Source: Paraburkholderia kururiensis (lineage in GTDB: Bacteria; Pseudomonadota; Gammaproteobacteria; Burkholderiales; Burkholderiaceae). Taken from it: 64,000 bases of DNA. The notes under the pieces were generated by a model, which was not told the origin of the DNA, did no database searches, and saw nothing but the letters and a program-made list of their open reading frames with translations. The first letter of the stretch is position 1. Each line of letters opens with the position of its first letter. Positions 36,433 to 45,245 of the stretch are shown in pieces. Made by a program: the position numbers and the translations under genes. Where the stretch lies: positions 558,001 to 622,000 of the forward strand of contig NZ_CP139965.1 in assembly GCF_034424375.1 (NCBI RefSeq), written 5' to 3'.

Positions 36433-37238
36433 GATCGTTTCCACTGGGTCTGGCCACACGCCTCGTGGGCATGCGTAGGGTGAAAATGACAGGCTGGCTT
36501 ACACCTCAGTTACCGCAGTGCACCAGGCGATCTGCTGGTGCATCGGGGCGTCTGGACACCATCCTCCGTTTTGCCGGCATTCCCAAAGCCAGTTGCATGC
36601 CATGTGAATCAATGCGCTGTTTACGAACGTTTTTTTTCTGACGGCGCGAATCGCCTTCTACATGGCATCGCCCGACTGTCTCACATATGAACCATCCGGA
36701 GGCGAAAAGACGGATATGGAGTATCGGATACAAATCGCTACATTTTGTTGCATTGCATTCATGCAGGTGGAATGCCCCGCCATTAGGGGAATCACGGAAT
36801 GGCGCGAGGGGCGCCGGGCCGGTCCGAACCGCCGAAACACGGCTGGCGGCCTTCTATCCGGTGGCCGGAACTGTCTCATCGCTGAAACGTTAAAAGCTAA
36901 ATGAAAGCGATATGGCGCATATTGGCTTTTGCACGATCGGCCTTTTCCTATTAATTCACACGGTAATTCGCTTATTGAAAATCACGAATGACACGACAGT
37001 GCATTTCTTAAGATAACCTTAAATACTCTCGCCATGCTTTCGCTTTGCGTCAGTATTACCGCTTTAAAAGAACAATGAAAGCCGAGGAATAACGAAATTA
37101 CTGATGTGGGAAACCGCACGTCGCATTGCTTGTCAGTGTGGTACATGTTCGGCTCGACCGGCTTACGCGTTGCGGCAATCGTCCCGTGCCGCACAGCAAG
37201 AACGCGTGGCCCCTGACAACGACAACACGGACGCTGTC
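36433..37238. promoter_or_regulatory. Large regulatory gap ahead of the wza-wzc run and the PAP2 gene
   Basis: These 806 bases separate the leftward crp/wza/wzc genes from the rightward PAP2 gene. From about 36890 to 37100 the DNA becomes AT-rich (for example TTAAGATAACCTTAAAT near 37007-37023), which is unusual in this genome and typical of a promoter or silencer-protein target. A possible sigma-54 site lies at 36577-36591. No gene is supported here. Confidence 0.45.
36577..36591 (-). promoter_or_regulatory. Weak candidate sigma-54 promoter for the crp-wza-wzc run
   Basis: Read leftward the sequence is TGGCTTTGGGAATGC, with GG and GC ten bases apart as sigma-54 needs (consensus TGGCAC-N5-TTGC). 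It matches TGGC and TGC but not the ACG of the -24 box. It lies 145 bases upstream of the crp start. A sigma-54 activator is encoded 5 kb away. Confidence 0.28.
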
Positions 37239-37877
37239 ATGCACTTCATCCTGCACCTCCTGCTCTACCTCACGAACTTCGGCGACCCGTTTCTCACCGT
37301 GCCGCTCGCGGCGCTCGTGCTCGCCTGGTTCGCCGCGCAGCGCTTCTGGCGCCCGCTCTTCACGTGGGCGTGCTGCTTCAGCGCGGGCGTGCTCGCGGTC
37401 GCCGCGAGCCGCATTGCTCACGCCGGCTGGGGCATCGCGATGCCCGCACTGGACTTCACGGTGATCAGCGGACACACCATGCTTTCGAGCGCGGTGTATC
37501 CCACGTTGCTCGCGCTCTTCGCGAGCCGCAATTCGCCGCGCACGGTCATGGGTCTCTTCGGGCTGGGTCTCGCGTTCGCCATCGCAATTGGCGCCTCGCG
37601 CGTACTAATCGGATTTCACTCCACGTCGGAGGTGGTGAGCGGTCTGGCCATCGGCACGCTCGTATCGTTGGCCACGTGTGCGCCCATCATGCTGCGTCAG
37701 GCGCGCGAGGCAACGGGCGACGTCACGACGATGCGCGACCCCACGCCGTTCACCGCATTCGCACTGGCGCTCGTGGTGATCTGTCATGGCAAGGTGGCGC
37801 CGGTGTCGATATGGATCGACCACAAGGCGCCGCAGCTCTCGCAGTGGAGCAGGACACAGTTCGACGAAGCGCGCTAA
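37239..37877 (+). CDS. PAP2-superfamily membrane phosphatase
   Basis: The 212-residue product has about five to six membrane helices and the second and third phosphatase motifs: SGHTMLSSAVYP, and SRVLIGFHSTSEVVSG, which holds the catalytic histidine. The first motif, KxxxxxxRP, is not evident, so the active site may be atypical. Members dephosphorylate lipids such as undecaprenyl pyrophosphate, so recycling of the carrier used by the exopolysaccharide route is a reasonable job, but phosphatidic acid or lipid A substrates are possible. The ATG at 37239 was preferred to an upstream in-frame start at 37104 because the latter would add a cysteine-rich, non-membrane leader. Confidence 0.78.
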   Translation: MHFILHLLLYLTNFGDPFLTVPLAALVLAWFAAQRFWRPLFTWACCFSAGVLAVAASRIAHAGWGIAMPALDFTVISGHTMLSSAVYPTLLALFASRNSPRTVMGLFGLGLAFAIAIGASRVLIGFHSTSEVVSGLAIGTLVSLATCAPIMLRQAREATGDVTTMRDPTPFTAFALALVVICHGKVAPVSIWIDHKAPQLSQWSRTQFDEAR

Positions 37878-37943
37878 TGGAAAGCGAGGGGGAAAGCAAG
37901 GCGGAAAGCGAGAGGGTGCCGCGCGCACCCTTCTCTAACAGAG

Positions 37944-39857
37944 TCAGACCTGCTTGCCGAAGCTGGAGAGCTTCGAACTCATGCTCACGTTCAGGTCCAG
38001 TGCTTCGTGGCTCGCAGCGGCCGTGACCGCTGCGGTTTGCGCGGCGAGCGCGGCGGCCGTGGCAGAGTCGCCCGCAGCGGGGTCCGCTGTCGAACCGGAG
38101 AGCGCGCCGTGTGCGCCGTCCGCTTCCAGTGCGCCCGGCACTTCGCTCAATACCGCGTGACAGGCGGCCAGCACGTGCTCGCGGGCGCCGCGATTGAGCA
38201 CCTCGTGGTCCATGCCGGGAAAGACGAGCGCCTTCACGTACGGCATGCGCCGCAGGCTGCGCCCGCCGATACCGAAGTACATATAGAACTCGTCAAGGCT
38301 GTGGTCTTCCAGGCTGAACACGAGGCGCACACGCACGCCCGAGGCATCGAGCCGCTTGAACATCGTGCGTACCTGGTGGTTCGGCGTGCTCGTATAGAGC
38401 GTGTCGCGCGAGACCGTGGCGATCGCGGCCTGTGCCTGGGCGAGCGCGTGCCGCCACATCGTGCGCAGCACGGGCCGCAGTTGCACTTCGCCGCGCACCA
38501 CCTGGCTCCACTTCGCGGCGCGAATCATGGACCGCAGATGCGCGCGCGGCGAGCCTCGCGGGCGCTGCGTGGCGCCTTGAATCGTGCAGTCTTCGGGCAG
38601 CAGGAAGCTCGCCGGGTTCACGAGCACAAGCCCCCGCACCGCCGGGTTTAGCGTGGCCGCACGCAGGCCCGCATACGCGCCCGCGCAGATGCCCACCACC
38701 ACGACATGGTCGTAGCCCTGGTCCACGAGCCAGTTCGCAGCATGCGAAAGATCGGCCGCGATGGCGCCATACGCGGTCTGGCCCGCCACACGCGTGTGCG
38801 TGGCACCGAGGCTCTCGCCGATACCGTCTGCGTCGATGCGCAGCGACGCGTGCCCGAGTTGCGCCACCTGCCGCGCGAGTTCGACCCCAAAACGGCCGTC
38901 GCCCACATGGTGCGTCGCGCCCGTATTGGCGATCAGCAACACGGAGCCGTGCCCTTGCGGTCCGCGATGCGGGGCCGGTTCGCACAGCACGCCGAACAGG
39001 CGTCCATCGCCGATACGTCGCGGCGATTCCACCGCGCCTTGCAGCATGAGTACGGGCGGGACGCTGCCCGGCGCGGGCGCTGGCTGCGTGCGCGGCGCGG
39101 CGTCCCTCGCGAACCAGTCCGCGATAGAGCGCAGCGTGGTATCCGGCGTTTCCGTGAGCCATGGCGGCTGTAGCGTCTGAAAATAGTTGTCGAACCCAAT
39201 GGAGGTCACGTCGAGCCCCTGCGCGCTCCAGTGCTCCGCGAGATTCGCGCTGCCGTCGCGCAAGCCGCTGTGCGCGATCAGCACGCGCCGCACAGGCGGC
39301 GTTTCGAGCTTGCACAGGTCGAGGTCGCGCAACGCCTGAAGCCCCGCTTCGCTGAAGCGATGGCCGAAGATGTCGTGCGCGCCCGACGGAGGCAATGCAT
39401 CGGCGCTTGAAATACGGGCCTTTTCGCGCCACGTCTGGTGCAGCACCCCCATTTCTCGCATGAAAAGACGCATGGACACCACGGGCGCCAGCATGACGAG
39501 CGATTCCACGGAGGTAAGCATTGCAGCCAGCGCGGCCACTGTGGCGCCGAATCGGAAGCCGGCCAGCGACACGCGTTCCACCCCCGCTTCCCGCTTCAGA
39601 TAGTTCACGGCATCTGCCGCTTCAGCCGCCCATTGAGCGGGGCGCAACCAGTCGCCTGTATCCGCTGAATCGCCGGTGCCGAGGTAATCGAAGCGCAGCA
39701 CCGGCACGCCACGCGACGCGAGGTAAATGGCGAGATGCCGTATCGCCTGATGCAGCCACATCGCTTCGTGTCCCGCCGGGTTGCAGAGCACGACGCCCTC
39801 GCCACCCTCGGCGTCGTGCAGCCAGCCGGCGTGTCCGTTGAAAACGACCGGTCTCAT
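37944..39857 (-). CDS. Tandem alpha/beta-hydrolase domain protein of exopolysaccharide clusters
   Basis: The 637-residue product holds two alpha/beta-hydrolase-like halves, about residues 1-255 and 285-575, followed by an alanine-rich tail (about 590-637). The first half has the fold strands VPVLRFDYLGTGDS and the nucleophile-elbow position GFRFG at 100-104, where serine is replaced by arginine. The second has LRIDADGIGES and GICAG, with Cys391 in the nucleophile position, and possible acid/histidine residues in FSLEDHS and FPGMDHEVL. The family relative I know is the exosortase-associated hydrolase found in exopolysaccharide clusters; no exosortase is visible here. There is no signal peptide. 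Possible acyl or sugar-ester substrates are unknown. It is divergent from manC. Confidence 0.75.
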   Translation of the reverse strand: MRPVVFNGHAGWLHDAEGGEGVVLCNPAGHEAMWLHQAIRHLAIYLASRGVPVLRFDYLGTGDSADTGDWLRPAQWAAEAADAVNYLKREAGVERVSLAGFRFGATVAALAAMLTSVESLVMLAPVVSMRLFMREMGVLHQTWREKARISSADALPPSGAHDIFGHRFSEAGLQALRDLDLCKLETPPVRRVLIAHSGLRDGSANLAEHWSAQGLDVTSIGFDNYFQTLQPPWLTETPDTTLRSIADWFARDAAPRTQPAPAPGSVPPVLMLQGAVESPRRIGDGRLFGVLCEPAPHRGPQGHGSVLLIANTGATHHVGDGRFGVELARQVAQLGHASLRIDADGIGESLGATHTRVAGQTAYGAIAADLSHAANWLVDQGYDHVVVVGICAGAYAGLRAATLNPAVRGLVLVNPASFLLPEDCTIQGATQRPRGSPRAHLRSMIRAAKWSQVVRGEVQLRPVLRTMWRHALAQAQAAIATVSRDTLYTSTPNHQVRTMFKRLDASGVRVRLVFSLEDHSLDEFYMYFGIGGRSLRRMPYVKALVFPGMDHEVLNRGAREHVLAACHAVLSEVPGALEADGAHGALSGSTADPAAGDSATAAALAAQTAAVTAAASHEALDLNVSMSSKLSSFGKQV

Positions 39858-39988
39858 GTCTTTCTTTCCTGTTGTGGGTGACGCGTGGCGTCACGTTGAT
39901 GTCTCCATCAGCCCTCCCTGCCGTTGCAGTATGGGTAAGGAAAATGCATGCGTTGGTGCGTTTTCACACTTACGTTGCGGCGCCCGGC

Positions 39989-40003
39989 AGGCACGCTGCT
40001 GGC
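39989..40003 (+). promoter_or_regulatory. Candidate sigma-54 promoter upstream of manC
   Basis: The sequence AGGCACGCTGCTGGC has GG and GC ten bases apart, a full GGCACG -24 box and TGGC in place of TTGC at -12. It is 116 bases upstream of the manC start. The sigma-54 activator gene lies just after manC, on the opposite strand, so the match is plausible but not proven. Confidence 0.42.
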
Positions 40004-40119
40004 TGCATCCTCGGGGTCTTGCAACGCCGTGGCGGGCAGTAAGTTGGCTTCCGTACAGAGGTCGAACGCCTCGCGCCGTATGGTGATTGCGCATTCTTCG
40101 CCAGCATGGAGCCCCATCG

Positions 40120-41763
40120 ATGAGCACCGAACTTGCGCCGCACGCCGCACACCAGAACAGCATTGCCTCTCACGCCGCACTCGTCGTGCAACCCGTGATC
40201 CTCGCCGGGGGCGCCGGCACGAGACTATGGCCGCTGTCGCGCGAACAGTATCCGAAGCAGCTGATCGAGCTGCTCGGTGAAGAGTCGCTGCTTGCCGCAA
40301 CGGCGCGGCGGCTGGACGGCCTCGAAACGTCGTGGACCGTCTCCGATGAATTGCTGCTCGTGTGCGGCGAATCACATCGTCATATCAGCGCTTCGCAACT
40401 CGACGATTGCGGCAAGTGCGCGCGCATCGTGCTGGAGCCCTGCGCGCGCAACACGGCGCCCGCGCTGACCGCGGCGGCGCTCGTCGCAAGCGCGAAAGGC
40501 GAGGACGCGATTCTCGTCGTCATGCCCGCCGACCACGCGGTGCCCAACGCGGCCGCGTTCCAGGAAGCGGTTTCGCGCGCGGCGCATTACGCGGCCAACG
40601 GTGCGGTGGCCACCATCGGCGTGTTGCCGCGTCATGCGGAGCCGGGCTACGGCTACATTCGCGTGGGCATGTCGATCGGCGCGGACGGCGGCTACACGAT
40701 CGAGCGCTTCGTGGAGAAGCCGCATCGCGAGCTGGCCGAACAATACGTGCGCTCGGGCGAATACTGGTGGAACAGCGGCATCTTCGTGGTGCGCGCTTCG
40801 GTGTGGCTCGAGGCCATCGAAACGCTGTGCCCCGACATTCACGCGGCCTGCGTAGCGGCGCATCGCAACGCGACATCGAACGGCCGCTTCGTGCAACTGC
40901 ATCCCGAAGACTTCGCGCGTTGCCGCAACGACTCCATCGATTATTCGGTCATGGAACGGCTCGCGGAATGCGGCAACCTGCCGGGCGTCGTGGTGCCCAT
41001 GGATGCGCCGTGGTCCGACGTGGGTTCATGGGACTCGATCTGGGAGATCATGCCCAAAGACGCGGCGGGCAACGTGGCGCGAGGCCGCGTGATGTTCGAA
41101 GACACCACCAACACGTTCGCGCACTCGCAGGGCCGCCTCGTGGCTTGCGTGGGCCTGCGCGACGTCGTAGTGGTGGAAACGCCCGATGCCGTACTGGTTG
41201 CCGACCGGCGCAACGCCCAGCAGATCCGCAACATCGTTTCGCGCCTGCGTGCGGAGCGCGGTCCCGAAGCGGACAATCACCGCAAGGTGCATCGTCCCTG
41301 GGGCTACTACGATTCGCTCGATTCGGGCGAGCGCTTTCAGGTGAAGCGCATCGTCGTGAAGCCGGGCGAAAGCCTTTCGTTGCAGATGCATCACCATCGC
41401 GCCGAACATTGGGTCGTGGTGCGCGGCACGGCACAGGTGACGTGCGGCGAGAAGACGTTCCTGCTGACCGAAAACCAGTCGACCTATATCCCGCTCGGCA
41501 CCGTGCACCGCCTGCGCAATCCGGGCAAGACGCCGCTCGAAATCATCGAGGTGCAGTCGGGCACGTACCTGGGCGAAGACGACATCGTGCGTTTCGACGA
41601 CAACTACGGTCGGCTCGACAAGAGCGTGGCGGTTCAGCAGTCGACGACGCCTACGGACCCGCCAACGCAGGAACAGGCACAAGAACAACCGCAGCTCGCG
41701 CAACAACCGCAGCGTCAGCCGAATCCGCGCCTTCGCGTAGGCCGCAACGTGAAGGTACGTTGA
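40120..41763 (+). CDS. manC: Mannose-1-phosphate guanylyltransferase / mannose-6-phosphate isomerase
   Basis: This bifunctional enzyme makes GDP-mannose from mannose-1-phosphate and also interconverts fructose-6-phosphate and mannose-6-phosphate. The 547 residues start with an unconserved leader, then the pyrophosphorylase motif LAGGAGTRLWPLSR, VIERFVEKPHR-like FVEKP region and VGSWDSIWE. The C-terminal type II phosphomannose isomerase cupin shows HRPWGYYDSLDSG, QMHHHRAEHW and VQSGTYLGEDDIVR. The last 45 residues are a glutamine- and proline-rich tail that is unusual for the family. The start at 40120 follows GGAG by eight bases; a TTG-initiated frame begins at 40087. The product feeds mannose or a derived sugar to the exopolysaccharide. 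Confidence 0.94.
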   Translation: MSTELAPHAAHQNSIASHAALVVQPVILAGGAGTRLWPLSREQYPKQLIELLGEESLLAATARRLDGLETSWTVSDELLLVCGESHRHISASQLDDCGKCARIVLEPCARNTAPALTAAALVASAKGEDAILVVMPADHAVPNAAAFQEAVSRAAHYAANGAVATIGVLPRHAEPGYGYIRVGMSIGADGGYTIERFVEKPHRELAEQYVRSGEYWWNSGIFVVRASVWLEAIETLCPDIHAACVAAHRNATSNGRFVQLHPEDFARCRNDSIDYSVMERLAECGNLPGVVVPMDAPWSDVGSWDSIWEIMPKDAAGNVARGRVMFEDTTNTFAHSQGRLVACVGLRDVVVVETPDAVLVADRRNAQQIRNIVSRLRAERGPEADNHRKVHRPWGYYDSLDSGERFQVKRIVVKPGESLSLQMHHHRAEHWVVVRGTAQVTCGEKTFLLTENQSTYIPLGTVHRLRNPGKTPLEIIEVQSGTYLGEDDIVRFDDNYGRLDKSVAVQQSTTPTDPPTQEQAQEQPQLAQQPQRQPNPRLRVGRNVKVR

Positions 41764-41827
41764 ACGCTCCAGGCACGTTCGCGGCACGCGGCGGGTGCGT
41801 CCCAGAGGCGCTTCTCGCACGCACGCT

Positions 41828-43159
41828 TCAGCGCGCGCCGTGATTCGCCATGAGCCGGTACAGCGTGGCGCGCGAAATGCCCAGTTCGCGTGCCGCGCGA
41901 TGCGGCCGGTCGCCATGACGCATGAGCGCCACTTCGATCGCTTCGCGCTCGGCCGCGGCGCGCGCCTGCACGAGCGTATTTTCGAGCTCCCCCACGCGGT
42001 CCTCCAGTTCGAGGTCCGCTGCGGTGATCACACGCTGCTCCCCCATGACGATGGCCCTCCTGATGCGGTTGATGAGCTCGCGCACGTTGCCGGGCCACGG
42101 GTGCTCGTACATCGCGCGAATCGCGCAAGAGGAAAAGCCGCGTATCTGGCGCCGTCCGTCGATGGGCAAATAGCGGTCCAGTATGTGCCACGCGAGCAGC
42201 GCGATGTCGCTGCCGCGTTCGCGCAGCGGCGGCTGTTCGATGCCGAGCACGCAGAGGCGGTGATAGAGGTCCGAGCGAAAACGCCCTTCGGCCACGGCCT
42301 CTTCGAGGCTCACGTTGGCCGCGGAGATCACGCGCACGTCGACGTCGATCTGCTCCGTGCCGCCGAGGCGCTGAATCTTTCGCTCCTGCAGGAAGCGCAG
42401 CAGGATGGCCTGGCTGTCGAGCGGCAGGTCCGCGATTTCGTCCAGAAACAGCGTGCCTCCATGCGCGACTTCGACTAGACCGAGCCTGCGCTGCCAGGCG
42501 CCCGTAAACGCGCCGCGTTCATAGCCGAACAGAATGGACTGCGCGAGCTGCTGCGAAAGCGCGCCGCAATTGATCGCCACGAAAGGGCCGTTGCGCCGCG
42601 ACGAACGCTTGTGGATCACGTTCGCCGTGAGTTCCTTGCCGGTGCCCGACTCGCCCGATATCAGCACCGACGCCTCGCTCTTGGCCACTTTCGCAATGGA
42701 GCGGAAGAGTTCTTTCATGACATCGCAGGCGCCCACGATCTCGCCGTCCATGCTGTCGCCGGGCGGCGGCGTGTCTTCCAGCATCGCCATGCTGTGTTCG
42801 CGCTCCACGGCCTCCACGATGCGCTCTGTCTCGCACGGCAGCGCGACGAAGCGCGAGAAATAGCTGTGGATGGCATGGCGCAGCGCTTCGCTCCCTGTCT
42901 GCCCGGGGCCGACTACGGCAACCCAGCCCGGCTCCCGTCGGATGAATGACGAGCGGAACGTGGCGATTTCGAGCGCCGAAAAGCCGCTCGCGAAATCGAA
43001 CACGCCCACGGTGGGGCGGTGGCGCGCCAGTTGGCGCCGTAGCTGGCTGGCGGAGTTCGCGATCATCACGTTCCAGCCGTGCTGAAGCAGCACGTCGCCG
43101 AGTCCGTCGGCGGGCGCGCGCGATACGAGCACCAGCGAGCGGCGGGGAGGCGCGTTCAT
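41828..43159 (-). CDS. VpsR-like sigma-54-dependent transcription activator
   Basis: The 443-residue protein has a receiver-like N-terminal domain without the phosphoacceptor aspartate pattern (about residues 1-120), an AAA+ domain with Walker A GESGTGKE, the sigma-54 contact loop GAFTGA, and LFLDEIADLPL as Walker B. The C-terminal Fis-type helix-turn-helix reads HRAARELGISRATLYRLM. This layout is that of VpsR of Vibrio and BerB of Burkholderia cenocepacia, activators that respond to cyclic di-GMP and turn on exopolysaccharide genes. Its position at the end of the cluster, convergent with manC, fits that role. The cyclic di-GMP link is inference for this protein. Confidence 0.88.
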   Translation of the reverse strand: MNAPPRRSLVLVSRAPADGLGDVLLQHGWNVMIANSASQLRRQLARHRPTVGVFDFASGFSALEIATFRSSFIRREPGWVAVVGPGQTGSEALRHAIHSYFSRFVALPCETERIVEAVEREHSMAMLEDTPPPGDSMDGEIVGACDVMKELFRSIAKVAKSEASVLISGESGTGKELTANVIHKRSSRRNGPFVAINCGALSQQLAQSILFGYERGAFTGAWQRRLGLVEVAHGGTLFLDEIADLPLDSQAILLRFLQERKIQRLGGTEQIDVDVRVISAANVSLEEAVAEGRFRSDLYHRLCVLGIEQPPLRERGSDIALLAWHILDRYLPIDGRRQIRGFSSCAIRAMYEHPWPGNVRELINRIRRAIVMGEQRVITAADLELEDRVGELENTLVQARAAAEREAIEVALMRHGDRPHRAARELGISRATLYRLMANHGAR

Positions 43160-44223
43160 GGCCGCAGGCTCATGCCGGGATCCCTGCGCCGCCGCAAGGC
43201 CGCGCTACGCGTTGGCGCGCCGCTCATACGGGCAAGCGCGCCGCCGCCGGATTCAATGAGGGTCGCAATGGAGATCGCAATGCGACCCGAAAAACCCATC
43301 GCACGAATTTGCCATGACGACCCGATCCATTCCGCGCACGGCAATGCAAATCGACCAGCCAATTGGCGAGCGTAAAAATTGCCGCGCAAAAATAAAACCC
43401 TAAACATATCTACCGACTCGCCGTTGAGTGAAAAATCCGCGTTTGAATTCTTGTACCCACTGCTTTTCATCGAGCCTGCTATAGACATAGTTTGAAACGC
43501 CATTAACAAACACTCACGAATCGCGCGCGCGAAGATCGCAAACACGAGCAACAAAGAAAGCACGGGCCGCAGCCTCGTGGTGGGCTGAGGACCGTCGTCT
43601 AACCCTTGTTCTGGCGGGCTTCTCGTGCAGTCTGACGAATCGCGGCGAAGCCACCGGTTTCGTCAGCGGGCAGCTAGATTTCCAGTACGCAGAAAACGAA
43701 CTTTCAATTGCCGGAGCGGACGCCTGCGCAGTTTGACCCTGCGCCGGCGTGAGAATAATTGCAGTCGTGCTGCCGGTACTTATGTACGCTACCGAACCGA
43801 ATTTGACCCTCCTCGTAAATAGCATCGCCGTAACATATACAGCCCCCAGGCTTTATATGTCGCTGCAAATGAGGCAATAAATACCGCATTAAGGTTAATA
43901 CAGGTAAATATCCGCAGTGATCGCCGGCATCGCGAATGCTGGAGTCCTGGAGGGCTCTATGGAGGTGCCGGAGGTGATCAGTGCAGTAGCGAAGCGGCGT
44001 GCGCGTGCCCGCAGGATGACGACGCGGAGGTTCGCCGTTCGATGCACTACCCTACTGCGCCCGCTTCCCGTCCGGCTAGCGGCGCTTACATCCTGTTGCT
44101 CCTGCAACAGTTTCCACCGGCCTGTGACAGCCTTTTACGTCGCAGCCGCAGCGTGCCGGACTGACTGTTGTATCCGGGCATCGCATCCACCTCGGAAAGC
44201 GATGCGCGACTGCCGAGGGCACC
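43160..44223. promoter_or_regulatory. Long AT-richer gap between sigma-54 activator and PhyH genes
   Basis: About 1.06 kb lacks a supported gene and is clearly richer in A and T than its surroundings, which is a common sign of acquired DNA or regulatory space. It must hold the promoters of both divergent neighbours. One weak sigma-70-like pair is TTGACC (43734-43739) with AATAAT (43755-43760), 15 bases apart. A 61-codon frame at 43704-43889 on the minus strand has no ribosome-binding site and is not called. Confidence 0.4.
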
Positions 44224-45159
44224 GTGGCAACCCTGCTCACTGAAACAGACGTTCGTGTGAAAGATGGCCTCACAAGGCTCTCGACAGAACAGTTGCACGA
44301 ACTCAAAGAACGCGGCTTCGTTACCGTGCGCGCAATCGCGCCCCCCGCCGACGTCGCCATCATGGACGCCGTGCTTCGCGACCTGCTCGCGCGCGGCGTG
44401 GGCTTCAAGGAAGGTGCGCGCCGCGACCTGGTGGACCCGGAAGACTCGCTGGGCGCGAACAGTCTGACGGAACTCGTGCGACCGCAGAACTACGCGGCCG
44501 TGCTGCGCCGGAGCGCCTATTTCGAATCCGCTTACGCCATTGCACGCCAGGTGCTGGGCGACGACGCGGAATTCGCGTTCGACCACGCCATTCTCAAGCC
44601 GGCCTTTCACGGAGCCGAAACGCCCTGGCATCAAGACGAGGCGTATCAGGCCGAACGCGACAGCGAACGCGACCAGATCGCGTTCTGGATGCCCACCACC
44701 CTCGCGACCGTCGAGAACGGCTGCATGCGCTACATACCGGGCTCGCACAAGCTCGGCGTGCTGCCCCATCAGCCGCTCGGCGGCGACGCGCGTGTCCACG
44801 CACTGCAATGCATCGGCAACTTCGATGCAGACAGCGCGGTGTACTGCCCGTTGCAGCCCGGCGACGCGGTGATTCACGCGGGGCGCACGCTGCATTCGGC
44901 GGCCCCCAACATGACGGCCGACGTGAGGCTCGCCTATATCCTCGTGTTCGCCGGCCCTTCGCGCCGACCCGCGGCGCCGCGCGACCACAGCTGGCTGAAG
45001 CGGCCCAACGAGACGGCCGCGCGGCGCCGCAAGCTGTGGCTCTGGCGAGGCGGCGCCGTCATCGAGCTGGCCCGCCGTGTGGCGCGCAACCGCTATTACC
45101 ATCCCGCGTTTTACGTAGGACGGTTGCGGCGGCTGCTGGCACGGCAAAGCAGGACATAG
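44224..45159 (+). CDS. Phytanoyl-CoA dioxygenase (PhyH) family oxygenase
   Basis: This is a putative Fe(II)/2-oxoglutarate-dependent oxygenase of 311 residues. The metal triad is visible as H136 and D138 (WHQDEAY) and H224 (RTLHSAAPN), with R235 (VRLAYILVF) placed to bind 2-oxoglutarate. The core double-stranded beta helix spans about residues 110-250. After this come a basic C-terminal helix region (residues 250-311). The start is GTG at 44224, with GAGGGC just upstream. Family members hydroxylate diverse small molecules; the substrate cannot be guessed. It lies beyond the exopolysaccharide cluster and is followed after 86 bases by a serine hydrolase gene. Confidence 0.85.
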   Translation: MATLLTETDVRVKDGLTRLSTEQLHELKERGFVTVRAIAPPADVAIMDAVLRDLLARGVGFKEGARRDLVDPEDSLGANSLTELVRPQNYAAVLRRSAYFESAYAIARQVLGDDAEFAFDHAILKPAFHGAETPWHQDEAYQAERDSERDQIAFWMPTTLATVENGCMRYIPGSHKLGVLPHQPLGGDARVHALQCIGNFDADSAVYCPLQPGDAVIHAGRTLHSAAPNMTADVRLAYILVFAGPSRRPAAPRDHSWLKRPNETAARRRKLWLWRGGAVIELARRVARNRYYHPAFYVGRLRRLLARQSRT

Positions 45160-45245
45160 GCCCCGGGCGTCCACCCGAGGCGTGTCGTGCGAGCTTCCCG
45201 GGAAGGCGATACATTGATCGCCGTTCACTTCACGAGGAGCCGCGC

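Noticed and set aside
43360..43380. TGGC...TTGC pair that looked like a sigma-54 promoter
   Set aside because: The GG and GC are 14 bases apart and not ten, so it cannot work as a sigma-54 site.
43704..43889. Small minus-strand frame starting MRYLLPHLQRHIKPGG
   Set aside because: It has a few conserved-looking residues but no ribosome-binding site, and neither neighbour nor composition supports it.
44808..45245. Apparent N-terminal extension of the serine hydrolase into the PhyH gene
   Set aside because: The first 146 codons translate in the wrong phase of phyH, and GAGGAG with ATG at 45246 gives a normal hydrolase start.
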